64,000 nt of DNA from Lederbergia wuyishanensis (lineage in GTDB: Bacteria; Bacillota; Bacilli; Bacillales; Bacillaceae_C). The notes beneath the pieces were generated by a model. That model was given only the letters and a program-made list of their open reading frames with translations, did no database searches and was not told the DNA's origin. Made by a program: the position numbers and the translations under genes. Location of the stretch: positions 620,001-684,000 of the forward strand of contig NZ_JALIRM010000001.1 in the NCBI RefSeq assembly GCF_022900255.1, written 5' to 3'. Every line of letters begins with the position of its first letter. Within the stretch, counting starts at the first letter, position 1. This document shows, piece after piece, positions 1-8,198 of this stretch.

Positions 1-1
1 C

Positions 2-529
2 CAACTAGGGAGTCAAGATGGAGCCGTGGATTCTGCTCTTATGTCTGCAAGTATCATGACAAATAACATCCAAGTAGCTATTTTAGCTTTTGCTGGTGGA
101 GTCACATTCGGCCTATTGACTGTGTATGTATTAATTTATAACGGAATAATTGTTGGCGCCCTAGCTGCATTATTTTGGCACTACGGAAAGTCGTATGATT
201 TTTGGGCATATATTGTACCCCATGGAATGATAGAGCTCACAGCTATCTTTATTGCTGGTGGCGCTGGTCTTTTAATGGGATACAAACTTTGGGTTCCTGG
301 CGATTTTTCGAGAGGGTTTCATTTAAAACACCAAGCGAAACGTTCAGTCCAGTTATTGCTTGGAACAATACCCCTCTTTATTATTGCTGGAATCATTGAA
401 GGCTTTATTACCCCAGCTGCAATTTCGTTAGAAGCAAAATACATCGTTGCTATCATTACTGTATTTGGTTTAATTCTTTATATGTTGATTGGAAAAATAT
501 TGTTGAACCGTTCTCTCTCTAATAAATAA
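2..529 (+). CDS. SpoIIM-family membrane protein, 5' end missing
   Basis: This is the C-terminal part of an integral membrane protein of the stage II sporulation protein M (SpoIIM/DUF95) family. The frame is open to the first base of the window, so the real start lies upstream; the GTG at 26 is internal. About 175 residues are visible, with four or five hydrophobic segments and the family-typical PHGMIEL stretch followed by a Gly-rich segment. In sporulators SpoIIM acts in engulfment, but many SpoIIM-like proteins sit beside MoxR/DUF58/DUF4129 genes and have no known sporulation role. That is the context here, because the convergent operon at 691-5617 carries exactly those families. The family call is fairly sure; the role is inferred from neighbours. 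Confidence 0.75.
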   Translation, partial: QLGSQDGAVDSALMSASIMTNNIQVAILAFAGGVTFGLLTVYVLIYNGIIVGALAALFWHYGKSYDFWAYIVPHGMIELTAIFIAGGAGLLMGYKLWVPGDFSRGFHLKHQAKRSVQLLLGTIPLFIIAGIIEGFITPAAISLEAKYIVAIITVFGLILYMLIGKILLNRSLSNK

Positions 530-547
530 ATTAATTCTACATTCTTT

Positions 548-588
548 AGCGAATCTATAGCAGTCATGCTGATAGATTCGCTTTTTTA
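548..588 (+). terminator. Rho-independent terminator of the SpoIIM-like gene
   Basis: A perfect 11-bp stem (AGCGAATCTAT at 548-558, pairing with 572-582) is followed by a run of six T. It lies 19 bp after the SpoIIM-like stop codon and separates it from the convergent DUF58 operon. Confidence 0.85.
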
Positions 589-690
589 TTGGTTAATTTA
601 TTTTTAATTCAGAGGTTGTTTTTGAATCCAGTCAGTCTTTTAGGGAAAGTCTATTAGCTGATTATCTATTTTTATGCGACATTATCAATC

Positions 691-2049
691 CTACAGCAAG
701 TTTCGGTTCATAATATCGATATAGTGGGATACGGCGACAGTCGCAAGGTTTTCTTCTTTTGCTTCTATCATAACGAGCCCCTGCCTTTCCCACTTTGTTT
801 TTTCCTTTTTCTTGAACATAATTTGCTGCTGTGCAATACTTTTAATCATCGTTGTTTGAACGGAATCCGGTTTTTCATTGGCCCTATTTTGAAGTGTCGA
901 GTCTTCAATTCCAACCATGAGAAATAAATGCCTCTGTCTAAGTCGCTTCAAGTAAAGTAGAGCATGCTCTTCATACAGGAATGTTCTAAAATCACTAAAC
1001 AATAGGAGAAGACTTCTCTTTTTTTGCATCGTTTCCATAAAAGAAAATACGGATGCATAGTTGGATTCTGCTGAATCAACAGTAACATTATAAATGGAAT
1101 GGAGAATTGTCTGTAAATGAGCCATTCCTTTTGCTGCAGGGACAAATACTTTTACATCCTTTGAGAAAGCTAAAACAGAAACATAATCACCATTTTCAAG
1201 TGCAGCAGCCGCCACTAAATGTGCAGCCTCCAATGCTTTTTCAAGCCTATTCCCTTTTTCTAGCTCGGACCCCATCATTCTGCCACAGTCTATTAAAATT
1301 GTAATATATTTCCCATGCTCAGGTTCATATTCATTTGTCATGACTTGGCGCAATTTTGCCGTTTGCCGCCAATTGATTTTGCGCGGGTCATCCCCTACTA
1401 CATAGTTGCGAATTTGTGCAAAATCACCAATGCCTGTTTGATGCCTACGAATTTTATTTCCTTCAAATAATAGATATTTCTGTGCATTTTCTAAAAATTG
1501 TTTTGTCTCTGTAAGGTCAGGAATCACTTTAACAGTATCTATTAAGTTCACAGTCATCTGTTTTTCCCACAAACCAAGCACACTAGAATAACGAAAATAT
1601 AGCTTTGTTATTTCATATTCTCCTCGTACGGGGGCTTTTGTTTCATATTCAATGACTGAGGTTACTCCATGTTGAATCCTTCCTTTTAGCGGAAAATGCT
1701 GGTGAAAGCTTTGTGGAATCCCGTCAACTAATGAATAAGACATAAAATGATTCGAACGATTAGTCACTTCAATATTAACTTTATAGGCTAAGTTTCTTTC
1801 AAATTCATCTAGAATTCGCCGTTTGAAATAAAGATCCTTTCTCTTAGGAGAAAAAAACAAATCAATCAAACTTAATAAAAATAGAACGACATTCATGAAT
1901 ACAACTGTCCACCATGAAAAATATCTGAAACTAACCAATATAAGTACAAATGACAGAATGACAAATATGATAAGTAATCTCCAAGACGGAAGTATTCCAT
2001 TACCTTGGAACAGGAACCGAGCCCACAAGTTCTTCAATGATCTGGTCAA
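691..2049 (-). CDS. DUF58 domain protein (vWA-like)
   Basis: DUF58-family protein of 452 residues. It has two hydrophobic N-terminal segments (about 25-65), then a Bacillus YeaD-like body with the DUF58 hallmark GDFAQIRNYVVGDDPRKINW and a vWA-like fold after it (ILIDCGRMM). Such proteins pair with MoxR AAA+ ATPases; their biochemical job is still vague (membrane or envelope assembly is proposed). The start is a TTG preceded by GGAGGG at good spacing, which makes the gene overlap the end of the MoxR gene by 50 bp and suggests translational coupling. It is the last gene of a five-gene operon. Family certain, role unknown. Confidence 0.88.
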   Translation of the reverse strand: MTRSLKNLWARFLFQGNGILPSWRLLIIFVILSFVLILVSFRYFSWWTVVFMNVVLFLLSLIDLFFSPKRKDLYFKRRILDEFERNLAYKVNIEVTNRSNHFMSYSLVDGIPQSFHQHFPLKGRIQHGVTSVIEYETKAPVRGEYEITKLYFRYSSVLGLWEKQMTVNLIDTVKVIPDLTETKQFLENAQKYLLFEGNKIRRHQTGIGDFAQIRNYVVGDDPRKINWRQTAKLRQVMTNEYEPEHGKYITILIDCGRMMGSELEKGNRLEKALEAAHLVAAAALENGDYVSVLAFSKDVKVFVPAAKGMAHLQTILHSIYNVTVDSAESNYASVFSFMETMQKKRSLLLLFSDFRTFLYEEHALLYLKRLRQRHLFLMVGIEDSTLQNRANEKPDSVQTTMIKSIAQQQIMFKKKEKTKWERQGLVMIEAKEENLATVAVSHYIDIMNRNLL

Positions 2050-2929
2050 CAGACGCTCCCTCCAATTCTATGTGAGGAGATAATTGAATACGATGTCTTA
2101 ACGCAGGTTTAGAGACCATTTTAACGTCATCCGGAGTTACATAATCTCTACCAGATAAATAAGCCCAGGATTGTGCAGCTTTTCCAATTGAAATTGCCGC
2201 CCTTGTGCTTGCTCCAAAGCGAATTGATTCAGTCTCACGTGTTCTTCTTACAATTTTCATAAGATAATCCATAACATTTTCGCCGATAGTAACACGTGAA
2301 ATTTCTTCTTTTATTTCTAAGAATTCTTCAATATTGATAACAGCCGATAATGGAATTGAATTGCTTTTATTTTCGATAACTTGATGCAATACATTTTTTT
2401 CTTCTTCAAAACTAGGGAAATCTATATAGAGTTTAAAGAGAAATCGATCCTGTTGGGCTTCAGGCAAAGGATAAGTTCCTTCAAACTCAATCGGATTTTG
2501 AGTAGCGACAACGAAAAAGACATCTGACAACTTGTATGTTTCTCCTTGAATTGTCACTTGCTTTTCTTCCATTGCTTCTAAAAGCGCGGCTTGCGTTTTA
2601 GCAGGTGTACGATTAATTTCATCAGCTAACAGAATATTTGTGAATACGGGTCCTTTTATCGTTTCAAAAGTACTGTCTTTCATATTGTAAATAGTGCTTC
2701 CTGTAATATCACTAGGTAACAGGTCAGGAGTAAATTGAATTCGATTAAAGTTTCCGCCTAAAAGTCCGGCAAGTGTTCTAACCATTTGTGTTTTTCCTGT
2801 ACCTGGCACACCTTCTAAAAGAACATGCCCACCAGCCAATATAGACGATAATAGTAGTTTTATATTTAAGCTTTGCCCTATAATTCTTTCCTCATATTTT
2901 TCTATTAAGGTTTGTAATTCCATTTTCAT
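2000..2929 (-). CDS. MoxR-family AAA+ ATPase
   Basis: AAA+ ATPase of the MoxR class, 309 residues. Walker A is GVPGTGKT, Walker B is LLADEINR, and the sensor stretch VATQNPIEFEGTYPLPEAQQ is typical of MoxR. These chaperone-like ATPases work with DUF58/vWA partners on membrane or metal-enzyme maturation. I place the start at the ATG at 2929, whose ATGA overlaps the stop codon of the upstream DUF4350 gene; a longer frame up to 2974 exists but has no better start signal. The DUF58 partner follows with an overlap. The family is certain; the client protein is unknown. Confidence 0.92.
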   Translation of the reverse strand: MKMELQTLIEKYEERIIGQSLNIKLLLSSILAGGHVLLEGVPGTGKTQMVRTLAGLLGGNFNRIQFTPDLLPSDITGSTIYNMKDSTFETIKGPVFTNILLADEINRTPAKTQAALLEAMEEKQVTIQGETYKLSDVFFVVATQNPIEFEGTYPLPEAQQDRFLFKLYIDFPSFEEEKNVLHQVIENKSNSIPLSAVINIEEFLEIKEEISRVTIGENVMDYLMKIVRRTRETESIRFGASTRAAISIGKAAQSWAYLSGRDYVTPDDVKMVSKPALRHRIQLSPHIELEGASVDQIIEELVGSVPVPR

Positions 2930-4050
2930 CGCCTGACAACCTCTTCTCTTAATCGATCTAATCTTTTCGACCATAATAAATATTCCTGCTTATTTAATTT
3001 TCCTTTTTGTAAAACTGGGCCAATATCTTTTAACATCTGCATATTACTAATATCGATTTTTTTACGAATTAATAAGTCAGAAATCTCAGTCCATTCCTTC
3101 GAAGCAGATATACCAAACCGCTCGTTCAACAATTGTTTAATATAATCTGCCTGGATTACTAAAGATTCATAGTATCTTTGACCACGCAAATACCATGCAG
3201 CTAAAGCTTTAATTCCTTCATCACCAAAACGCACAGTTTCTTCTCTAGGAACTAATATTGGTCCAAACCTCTTCCCTTTTGCCCAGAGCCAAAGAATACT
3301 TAAAACAATAAGTTGAAGCATCAAAATTAAAAACCATTTTGGATAAACAGTCCATATCGTAGAAGCATTTTCTCCCGTATGAACATATTCATCAAAGAAT
3401 ACGATATCGGCTTTTTCTTCATGAAGTAGTGAAAGAATAAGAGGTATATTATTATTTGATAAGATGTTGCCATTTGTAAGCCACTCTGGTGTTATAGAAA
3501 CTATTAAATTTCCGTTTCCATACTTCTTTTTTAACGCAATTGTTCCCTCTTTATCTTCTAATAAGATTTTATCTTGTTTATTTGTTTGCAGTCTCACAGG
3601 AGAAACTACTGTTCCATTTAAAGAAGTTTTATGAGAATCCCTTATTTTTATTTTTTTACCTGAAAGATCCTCTTCCAAGAAGTTGGATTTAAGATCAAAA
3701 AATCCATCAGGTCTCTCACTGAATAATATAATTGTATTTCCCGCATTCATAAAATCTATATATTCATTGATTTCCTTAGTTGTTGGCATAAAAAATGGTT
3801 CTATCATAACAAGGAGCTGATTTCCTACATGCTTATTCAATAAGTCCGGCCTATGTTTCCATCTATTTACCGTGTCATTATTATTTTGCAAATATGTATA
3901 TAAAGCCTTTACTCCCGTAGGGGAGGGAGAATCAGTTACATAATTTGGATAACTCTTTGGCTTTTGTGAAAACATGAGAAAGCTTGCCAATACAAAAATG
4001 ACTAAAAGGATGATAAGCCAAATCCATGTCTTACTTATACTTCGTAGCAT
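2926..4050 (-). CDS. DUF4350 domain membrane protein
   Basis: Membrane protein of 374 residues. It has an N-terminal transmembrane segment (about 10-28), an extracytoplasmic DUF4350-like domain (SPSPTGVKALYTYL near the start, typical of the family) and a second transmembrane segment around 238-258, followed by a cytoplasmic tail of about 110 residues. The family resembles a glutamine-amidotransferase-like fold and regularly occurs between MoxR and DUF4129 genes, as here. The start ATG has AAGGAGGGG upstream and overlaps the DUF4129 gene by 20 bp. No catalytic role is established. Confidence 0.82.
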   Translation of the reverse strand: MLRSISKTWIWLIILLVIFVLASFLMFSQKPKSYPNYVTDSPSPTGVKALYTYLQNNNDTVNRWKHRPDLLNKHVGNQLLVMIEPFFMPTTKEINEYIDFMNAGNTIILFSERPDGFFDLKSNFLEEDLSGKKIKIRDSHKTSLNGTVVSPVRLQTNKQDKILLEDKEGTIALKKKYGNGNLIVSITPEWLTNGNILSNNNIPLILSLLHEEKADIVFFDEYVHTGENASTIWTVYPKWFLILMLQLIVLSILWLWAKGKRFGPILVPREETVRFGDEGIKALAAWYLRGQRYYESLVIQADYIKQLLNERFGISASKEWTEISDLLIRKKIDISNMQMLKDIGPVLQKGKLNKQEYLLWSKRLDRLREEVVRR

Positions 4051-4690
4051 TTATTGGCCCCTCCTTTGCTTCACTAAGCCAATCTAATACTAGCGACTTA
4101 TATTTTATGTATTCATGCTTTTCGATAGTCCGCTCTCCATATGTAATTTCATCGAATAAAAGAGCTAGATTAAAAAATCGATCTGCCCACTCTCTGTTCA
4201 CTTTTCGAAGCTCGTCGTAGTATTCCCAATTCGTTTTCCAAATTTTTGCTACGAGCCATTCATTCTCGTGGAAGTATAAAAGTAAGGAGAGGAAGAGATG
4301 CCGAGTTGATAAAGTATATTCACCTTGCGATTCCAATCGTGTTGCCTCGTCAAAATGAGTTTGAAAGGTCCATTCCATTTCTTTTAATGACTGGAAAGGT
4401 TTATTTTCTTTATATTTTCGTTTGCGTACTTGCCTTCGAACTAGAAGAAAGGCCAAAATGGCAATCATGGCAACAACGACGACGATTATGGTAATAAGAA
4501 TCGGACCTGCCGCAGAATTACTGGCCGATTCTAAAGAAGGGAACATTTTTTCCAATTGATTGGCAAGCCATTCTTTTGCTCGTTCCCACCATATTGTCAA
4601 TATACTCTTTGACTCGTTCGCATACAATTGATATTCTTTTCCGTTCAAAATGTCTCGAATGTCTTCTTTGGCCTTATCTAGATTTTCCAT
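4031..4690 (-). CDS. DUF4129 domain membrane protein
   Basis: Protein of 219 residues with one clear transmembrane segment near 65-90, followed by a basic cytoplasmic stretch and a C-terminal DUF4129-type helical domain (ATRLESQGEY, then WADRFFNLALLFDEITYGER). DUF4129 is often fused to transglutaminase-like proteins or lies with MoxR/DUF58/DUF4350 genes, as in this operon. It starts 18 bp after the upstream membrane gene with an AGGTG ribosome site. Function unknown; probably part of the same membrane complex as its neighbours. Confidence 0.8.
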   Translation of the reverse strand: MENLDKAKEDIRDILNGKEYQLYANESKSILTIWWERAKEWLANQLEKMFPSLESASNSAAGPILITIIVVVVAMIAILAFLLVRRQVRKRKYKENKPFQSLKEMEWTFQTHFDEATRLESQGEYTLSTRHLFLSLLLYFHENEWLVAKIWKTNWEYYDELRKVNREWADRFFNLALLFDEITYGERTIEKHEYIKYKSLVLDWLSEAKEGPINATKYK

Positions 4691-4708
4691 CCCTTATCAC
4701 CTATCGAT

Positions 4709-5617
4709 TCACGATTGTACCGCATTATAATCTTCTATCATTTCCTTTAAATCGTCCGCATCATGTCTTGTTTTTGCATCAAGGTACATGACTGCATATC
4801 CAACTGAAAAAATCATCGTAGTAAACAAACTTACAACACCTGAAATGATTGATAACAATACACTATTTCCTAAAAAGATTCCGAAAGATACTTCAACTGC
4901 ATAACTAATACTAGAAACAATCAAAGAAAACACGATATACAATCCAAACAATGCCCATGTTCTTTTTTTGCTAAGCTTCCGGCTTCTTGAAAATCCTAAA
5001 ACTTCATCGTCAAGTACTACAGAGCCAAAATAAAAACTCCAACGGGTAAGCAATAAACCTATTCCTATCGCAAACCCAATGAATAAAAGAATTGCCATAA
5101 GGATTCCTACAATTGGATTTGCGAGTGATCCGACAACTCCGACAAGGACGACGATGATAATTGGAATAAATACTAGTCCTATTACTAGAAGTACAAACAG
5201 TATGCTGCTCCCGAGAATTGGACCGTATCTTGAGAAGGCTTCTTTAATAACCGTACCCACTGTATATTTTTCGCTTTTTCTCATATGATTAATGGCAATA
5301 AGAATAGCAGCGCTAGCTACTGGAAATAAAAAGATGCTTAAAAATGAAACTGCGATAATGCTTAGGTCAGCTCCTAAACTAGCGGTTCCAGTATCCTCAA
5401 AACTTGAGAGTATTTGTTCATACCATACGTCACCAGACCCAAGCTCTCTAAAAAAACTAACTCCGGAAATAAGCTGAATAAATACTTGCAGTAAATAGAT
5501 TGGCCCCATAAAAATAAGATTAATTAGTAAAAAATCCGAAAATTTATACTTGCTTAATCTAAAAGTGAGATCTAAAATCTCTCCGAACCCTTTAGGGCGG
5601 TTAAATTTAATTTCCAA
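4709..5617 (-). CDS. Polytopic membrane protein heading the MoxR/DUF58 operon
   Basis: Integral membrane protein of 302 residues with about six transmembrane segments (near 30-50, 90-115, 140-165, 165-190, 225-245 and 255-280). The N-terminal RPKGFGEILDLTFRL resembles the membrane domain found in glycerophosphodiester phosphodiesterase-like proteins, but no catalytic domain is present. It starts at a TTG with AAGGGG nine bases upstream. It is the first gene of the operon, so the promoter should lie in 5618-5700, where TGATAAAAT resembles an extended -10. Function unknown. Confidence 0.7.
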   Translation of the reverse strand: MEIKFNRPKGFGEILDLTFRLSKYKFSDFLLINLIFMGPIYLLQVFIQLISGVSFFRELGSGDVWYEQILSSFEDTGTASLGADLSIIAVSFLSIFLFPVASAAILIAINHMRKSEKYTVGTVIKEAFSRYGPILGSSILFVLLVIGLVFIPIIIVVLVGVVGSLANPIVGILMAILLFIGFAIGIGLLLTRWSFYFGSVVLDDEVLGFSRSRKLSKKRTWALFGLYIVFSLIVSSISYAVEVSFGIFLGNSVLLSIISGVVSLFTTMIFSVGYAVMYLDAKTRHDADDLKEMIEDYNAVQS

Positions 5618-5703
5618 TTTCCATATCCCCTTACATATTAATTAAACTATCATAACGCTTATTTTATCATTATTTTGAAATAATTTGTCTAAAAACTTTA
5701 TTA

Positions 5704-5745
5704 TAAATAAAAAATGGCAATACCCAATGTAATCTTGGGCATTGC
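5704..5745 (-). terminator. Terminator after msrAB
   Basis: An 11-bp stem (5717-5727 with 5735-5745, one mismatch) is followed in the minus direction by ATTTTTTATTT. It sits directly after the msrAB stop codon. Confidence 0.8.
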
Positions 5746-5750
5746 ACTGA

Positions 5751-6833
5751 CTATTTTACTTCGCCTATGAAATTTGCATAACCTTCTTTTTCCATATCTT
5801 CTAATGGAATAAACCGTAGTGATGCACTATTTATACAGTATCTTAAACCACCGTCTTCTTCTGGTCCATCATCAAAAACATGCCCTAAATGAATATCACC
5901 GGAACGGCTACGAATTTCGGTCCGATTCATATTGAAACTTGTATCCTCGAGGTACTTTACTGTTTTACGTGAAATTGGTTTTGTAAAACTTGGCCACCCG
6001 CAATCGGAGTCATATTTATCACTGCTTGAAAATAGCGGTTCACCAGTAACAATGTCGACATAAATTCCAGGCTCATAAAAATCCCAATATTCATTATCGT
6101 AGGCAGGTTCAGTTTCATCTAATAAAGCGACTTGATATTGTTCAGGTGTTAATTTATCCTTAATTTCTTCTTCACTTGGTTTTATATAACTCTCTGCATC
6201 GTTGTCAGCTTCATTTAAAATATTTAAATCAATATGACAATATCCATTTGGATTCTTTTCCAAATAATCTTGGTGATATTCTTCTGCTAAGAAAAAATTT
6301 TCCACTGGCAAAACTTCTGTTACGATTTCTTTATCGTATTTTTCTTGCTCTTCTCGGATGTAATCTTTGATAATAGCTTCTTCACTTTCATCTTCAAAAT
6401 AAATGCCCGATCGATATTGAATTCCACGATCGTTTCCTTGCTGATTTATACTTGTTGGATCAACTACTTTGAAAAAATACTCTAGAAGTTCCGTTAAAGT
6501 AACTCTTTTGGGATCGTATTCAACACGAACTGCTTCGGCAAACCCTTGCTCTCCCTTGATTACATCTTCATATGAGGGGTCTATTCCTTTTCCGTTCGCA
6601 TATCCAGACGTAGCATTTTTAACCCCTAATATTCGTGCAAAATATGCTTCTACACCCCAAAAACAACCACCAGCAAAATAGATTGTTTTTAGATCACTTG
6701 TTGAATAATTAATATTTTCATTTGGGTTATATGGCAAAGTATTATTACTAGCAATCTGGGAGTCAATTTGTGAACAAGCAGATAAAAAGAAGATGATAAG
6801 ACATAACGATATACAATATTTAAGCCGCTTCAT
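5751..6833 (-). CDS. msrAB: Lipoprotein methionine sulfoxide reductase MsrA-MsrB fusion
   Basis: A 360-residue fused enzyme that should reduce both S- and R-methionine sulfoxide. Residues 1-20 form a lipoprotein signal with lipobox LSAC (Cys20), so it is probably anchored outside the cytoplasmic membrane and repairs surface proteins. The MsrA domain begins around 48 with the catalytic GCFWG (Cys57). The MsrB domain starts near [10 protein letters not shown] and contains CGWPSF, the GHVFDDGP stretch and the catalytic Cys in [11 protein letters not shown]; the zinc CxxC pairs of some MsrBs are missing. Start chosen at ATG 6833, preceded by GGGAGGAG; a longer frame to 6881 lacks such a site and would spoil the signal peptide. 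It is monocistronic, with its own terminator. Confidence 0.92.
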   Translation of the reverse strand: MKRLKYCISLCLIIFFLSACSQIDSQIASNNTLPYNPNENINYSTSDLKTIYFAGGCFWGVEAYFARILGVKNATSGYANGKGIDPSYEDVIKGEQGFAEAVRVEYDPKRVTLTELLEYFFKVVDPTSINQQGNDRGIQYRSGIYFEDESEEAIIKDYIREEQEKYDKEIVTEVLPVENFFLAEEYHQDYLEKNPNGYCHIDLNILNEADNDAESYIKPSEEEIKDKLTPEQYQVALLDETEPAYDNEYWDFYEPGIYVDIVTGEPLFSSSDKYDSDCGWPSFTKPISRKTVKYLEDTSFNMNRTEIRSRSGDIHLGHVFDDGPEEDGGLRYCINSASLRFIPLEDMEKEGYANFIGEVK

Positions 6834-6856
6834 TCTAACTCCTCCCGAAATAACTT

Positions 6857-8137
6857 TTACTTTACTTTCAGTATATTCCATTTTCCTACTGCGGAAAATA
6901 ATTTTTCATCAGCCCAACCATAACAATAATAAAGGACATCGTTCGCATCACTATTTTCAGCAGCTTCCAGTGCTTCAATTAAATGATCTTCTTCAATATT
7001 CCACATCTGGATGCCACTAAATATGTTTGTATTTGCCTTCGAAAGTTCACGGACTTTATCATTTTCATTTTTTACAAAGGATATCGGATAACCGTGTTCT
7101 CTAAATGTTTCATAAGTAATGTCGTATTGTAAATCGAAAAATGTTAGGAAAGCTTGAAATGCTTCTTCTTGTTTAGCAGGTGTATCTGCAAAGAATTCGA
7201 TAAACCCTTGTACATCTGCACCTCCGCCAAGCTTATGATAAGGAAAATGTTTGAGTGTATTAGATGCTTTTGTTAAACGTTCGTAATCTTGCCCTAACAG
7301 CCATGCGTAGGACGGGGGCCATAAATCAAGCCATAATTGAATATCTGAGTTAACCTTCTGAACTTCTTTTAAAAGATCTTCAACAAAATTTGAGACACTA
7401 TCTTGTCTAAATTGAATCCATTGTTTTATAACTTCAGATTGAAACAAAGTTTGAACGGCATAATGGAAATCCTGATTTTTTAGATGATTAGCAACTCTAT
7501 TCATTGTATCAATGAGTACTGGAATGTTTATTCCTACTGAGTCCATTCCTTTTTTACAATGAGAACAAAAACAACTGAAAATTCCTTTTGGATTTACTTG
7601 TTTTCCTGCCCAATCGGGAAAGCGAATTCTATCAATCAAATATGTTGTATAGCCGTATTTTTCAGTTAAAGCACTAATTAATTTTGACCACATAGGAACC
7701 ACATCTGGTCCATTTGGACACAACCAATACTCTACTTCATTTCCCAAGAAATCCACGACTCCATTATTAGCTACATTACCTTGAAAATCTCCATTAAGCA
7801 GATTTAGCCAAGGAATAATTTCGAAAGTCGTTTTTGACGAGCCTTCTTTTAGCAATTGTATGGAATCCTCACCTTTTTGAACAGAAGAGTCGACTTTTTG
7901 ATATAAATTTTCATATATCTCCTTTACCTTAATTGGGACATGCCAAGTGCCTTCACCTTGTACAAATTCATGGACAGGATTATGCGGTAATATACCTTTA
8001 GGGTAAGGGTTTCGTTCAAAAATCGTGTTCACCTGTGGGAAGATATATTGTATATCTCCCATTACATTGAGTAAGGAAAAGATTTTCTCTGTCCCCTCAT
8101 CTATAATGTCATGAGGATGAAGATGAATACCATTCAT
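6857..8137 (-). CDS. Unknown protein, possible TIM-barrel glycosidase-like
   Basis: A 426-residue protein without signal peptide or membrane segment. It begins [11 protein letters not shown] and has many aromatic and acidic residues in the pattern of an alpha/beta-barrel glycosidase ([19 protein letters not shown]), plus a Cys cluster FCSHCKKGM around residue 200 that could bind a metal. I cannot assign a family. It starts after AAAGGAGG and follows the helical-repeat protein at 8199-9989 across a weak hairpin, so the two may be cotranscribed and work on the same carbohydrate. The last bases lie just upstream of msrAB. Confidence 0.5.
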   Translation of the reverse strand: MNGIHLHPHDIIDEGTEKIFSLLNVMGDIQYIFPQVNTIFERNPYPKGILPHNPVHEFVQGEGTWHVPIKVKEIYENLYQKVDSSVQKGEDSIQLLKEGSSKTTFEIIPWLNLLNGDFQGNVANNGVVDFLGNEVEYWLCPNGPDVVPMWSKLISALTEKYGYTTYLIDRIRFPDWAGKQVNPKGIFSCFCSHCKKGMDSVGINIPVLIDTMNRVANHLKNQDFHYAVQTLFQSEVIKQWIQFRQDSVSNFVEDLLKEVQKVNSDIQLWLDLWPPSYAWLLGQDYERLTKASNTLKHFPYHKLGGGADVQGFIEFFADTPAKQEEAFQAFLTFFDLQYDITYETFREHGYPISFVKNENDKVRELSKANTNIFSGIQMWNIEEDHLIEALEAAENSDANDVLYYCYGWADEKLFSAVGKWNILKVK

Positions 8138-8165
8138 AAATAAATTACCTCCTTTATAGATAAAA

Positions 8166-8189
8166 CACCGCAACAAATATTGTGCGGTG
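8166..8189 (-). terminator. Hairpin between the two TIM-barrel-like genes
   Basis: A 7-bp stem (CACCGCA at 8166-8172, TGCGGTG at 8183-8189) is followed in the minus direction by TTTTATC. It could be a partial terminator that lowers expression of the downstream gene. Confidence 0.55.
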
Positions 8190-8198
8190 CTATGAGCT

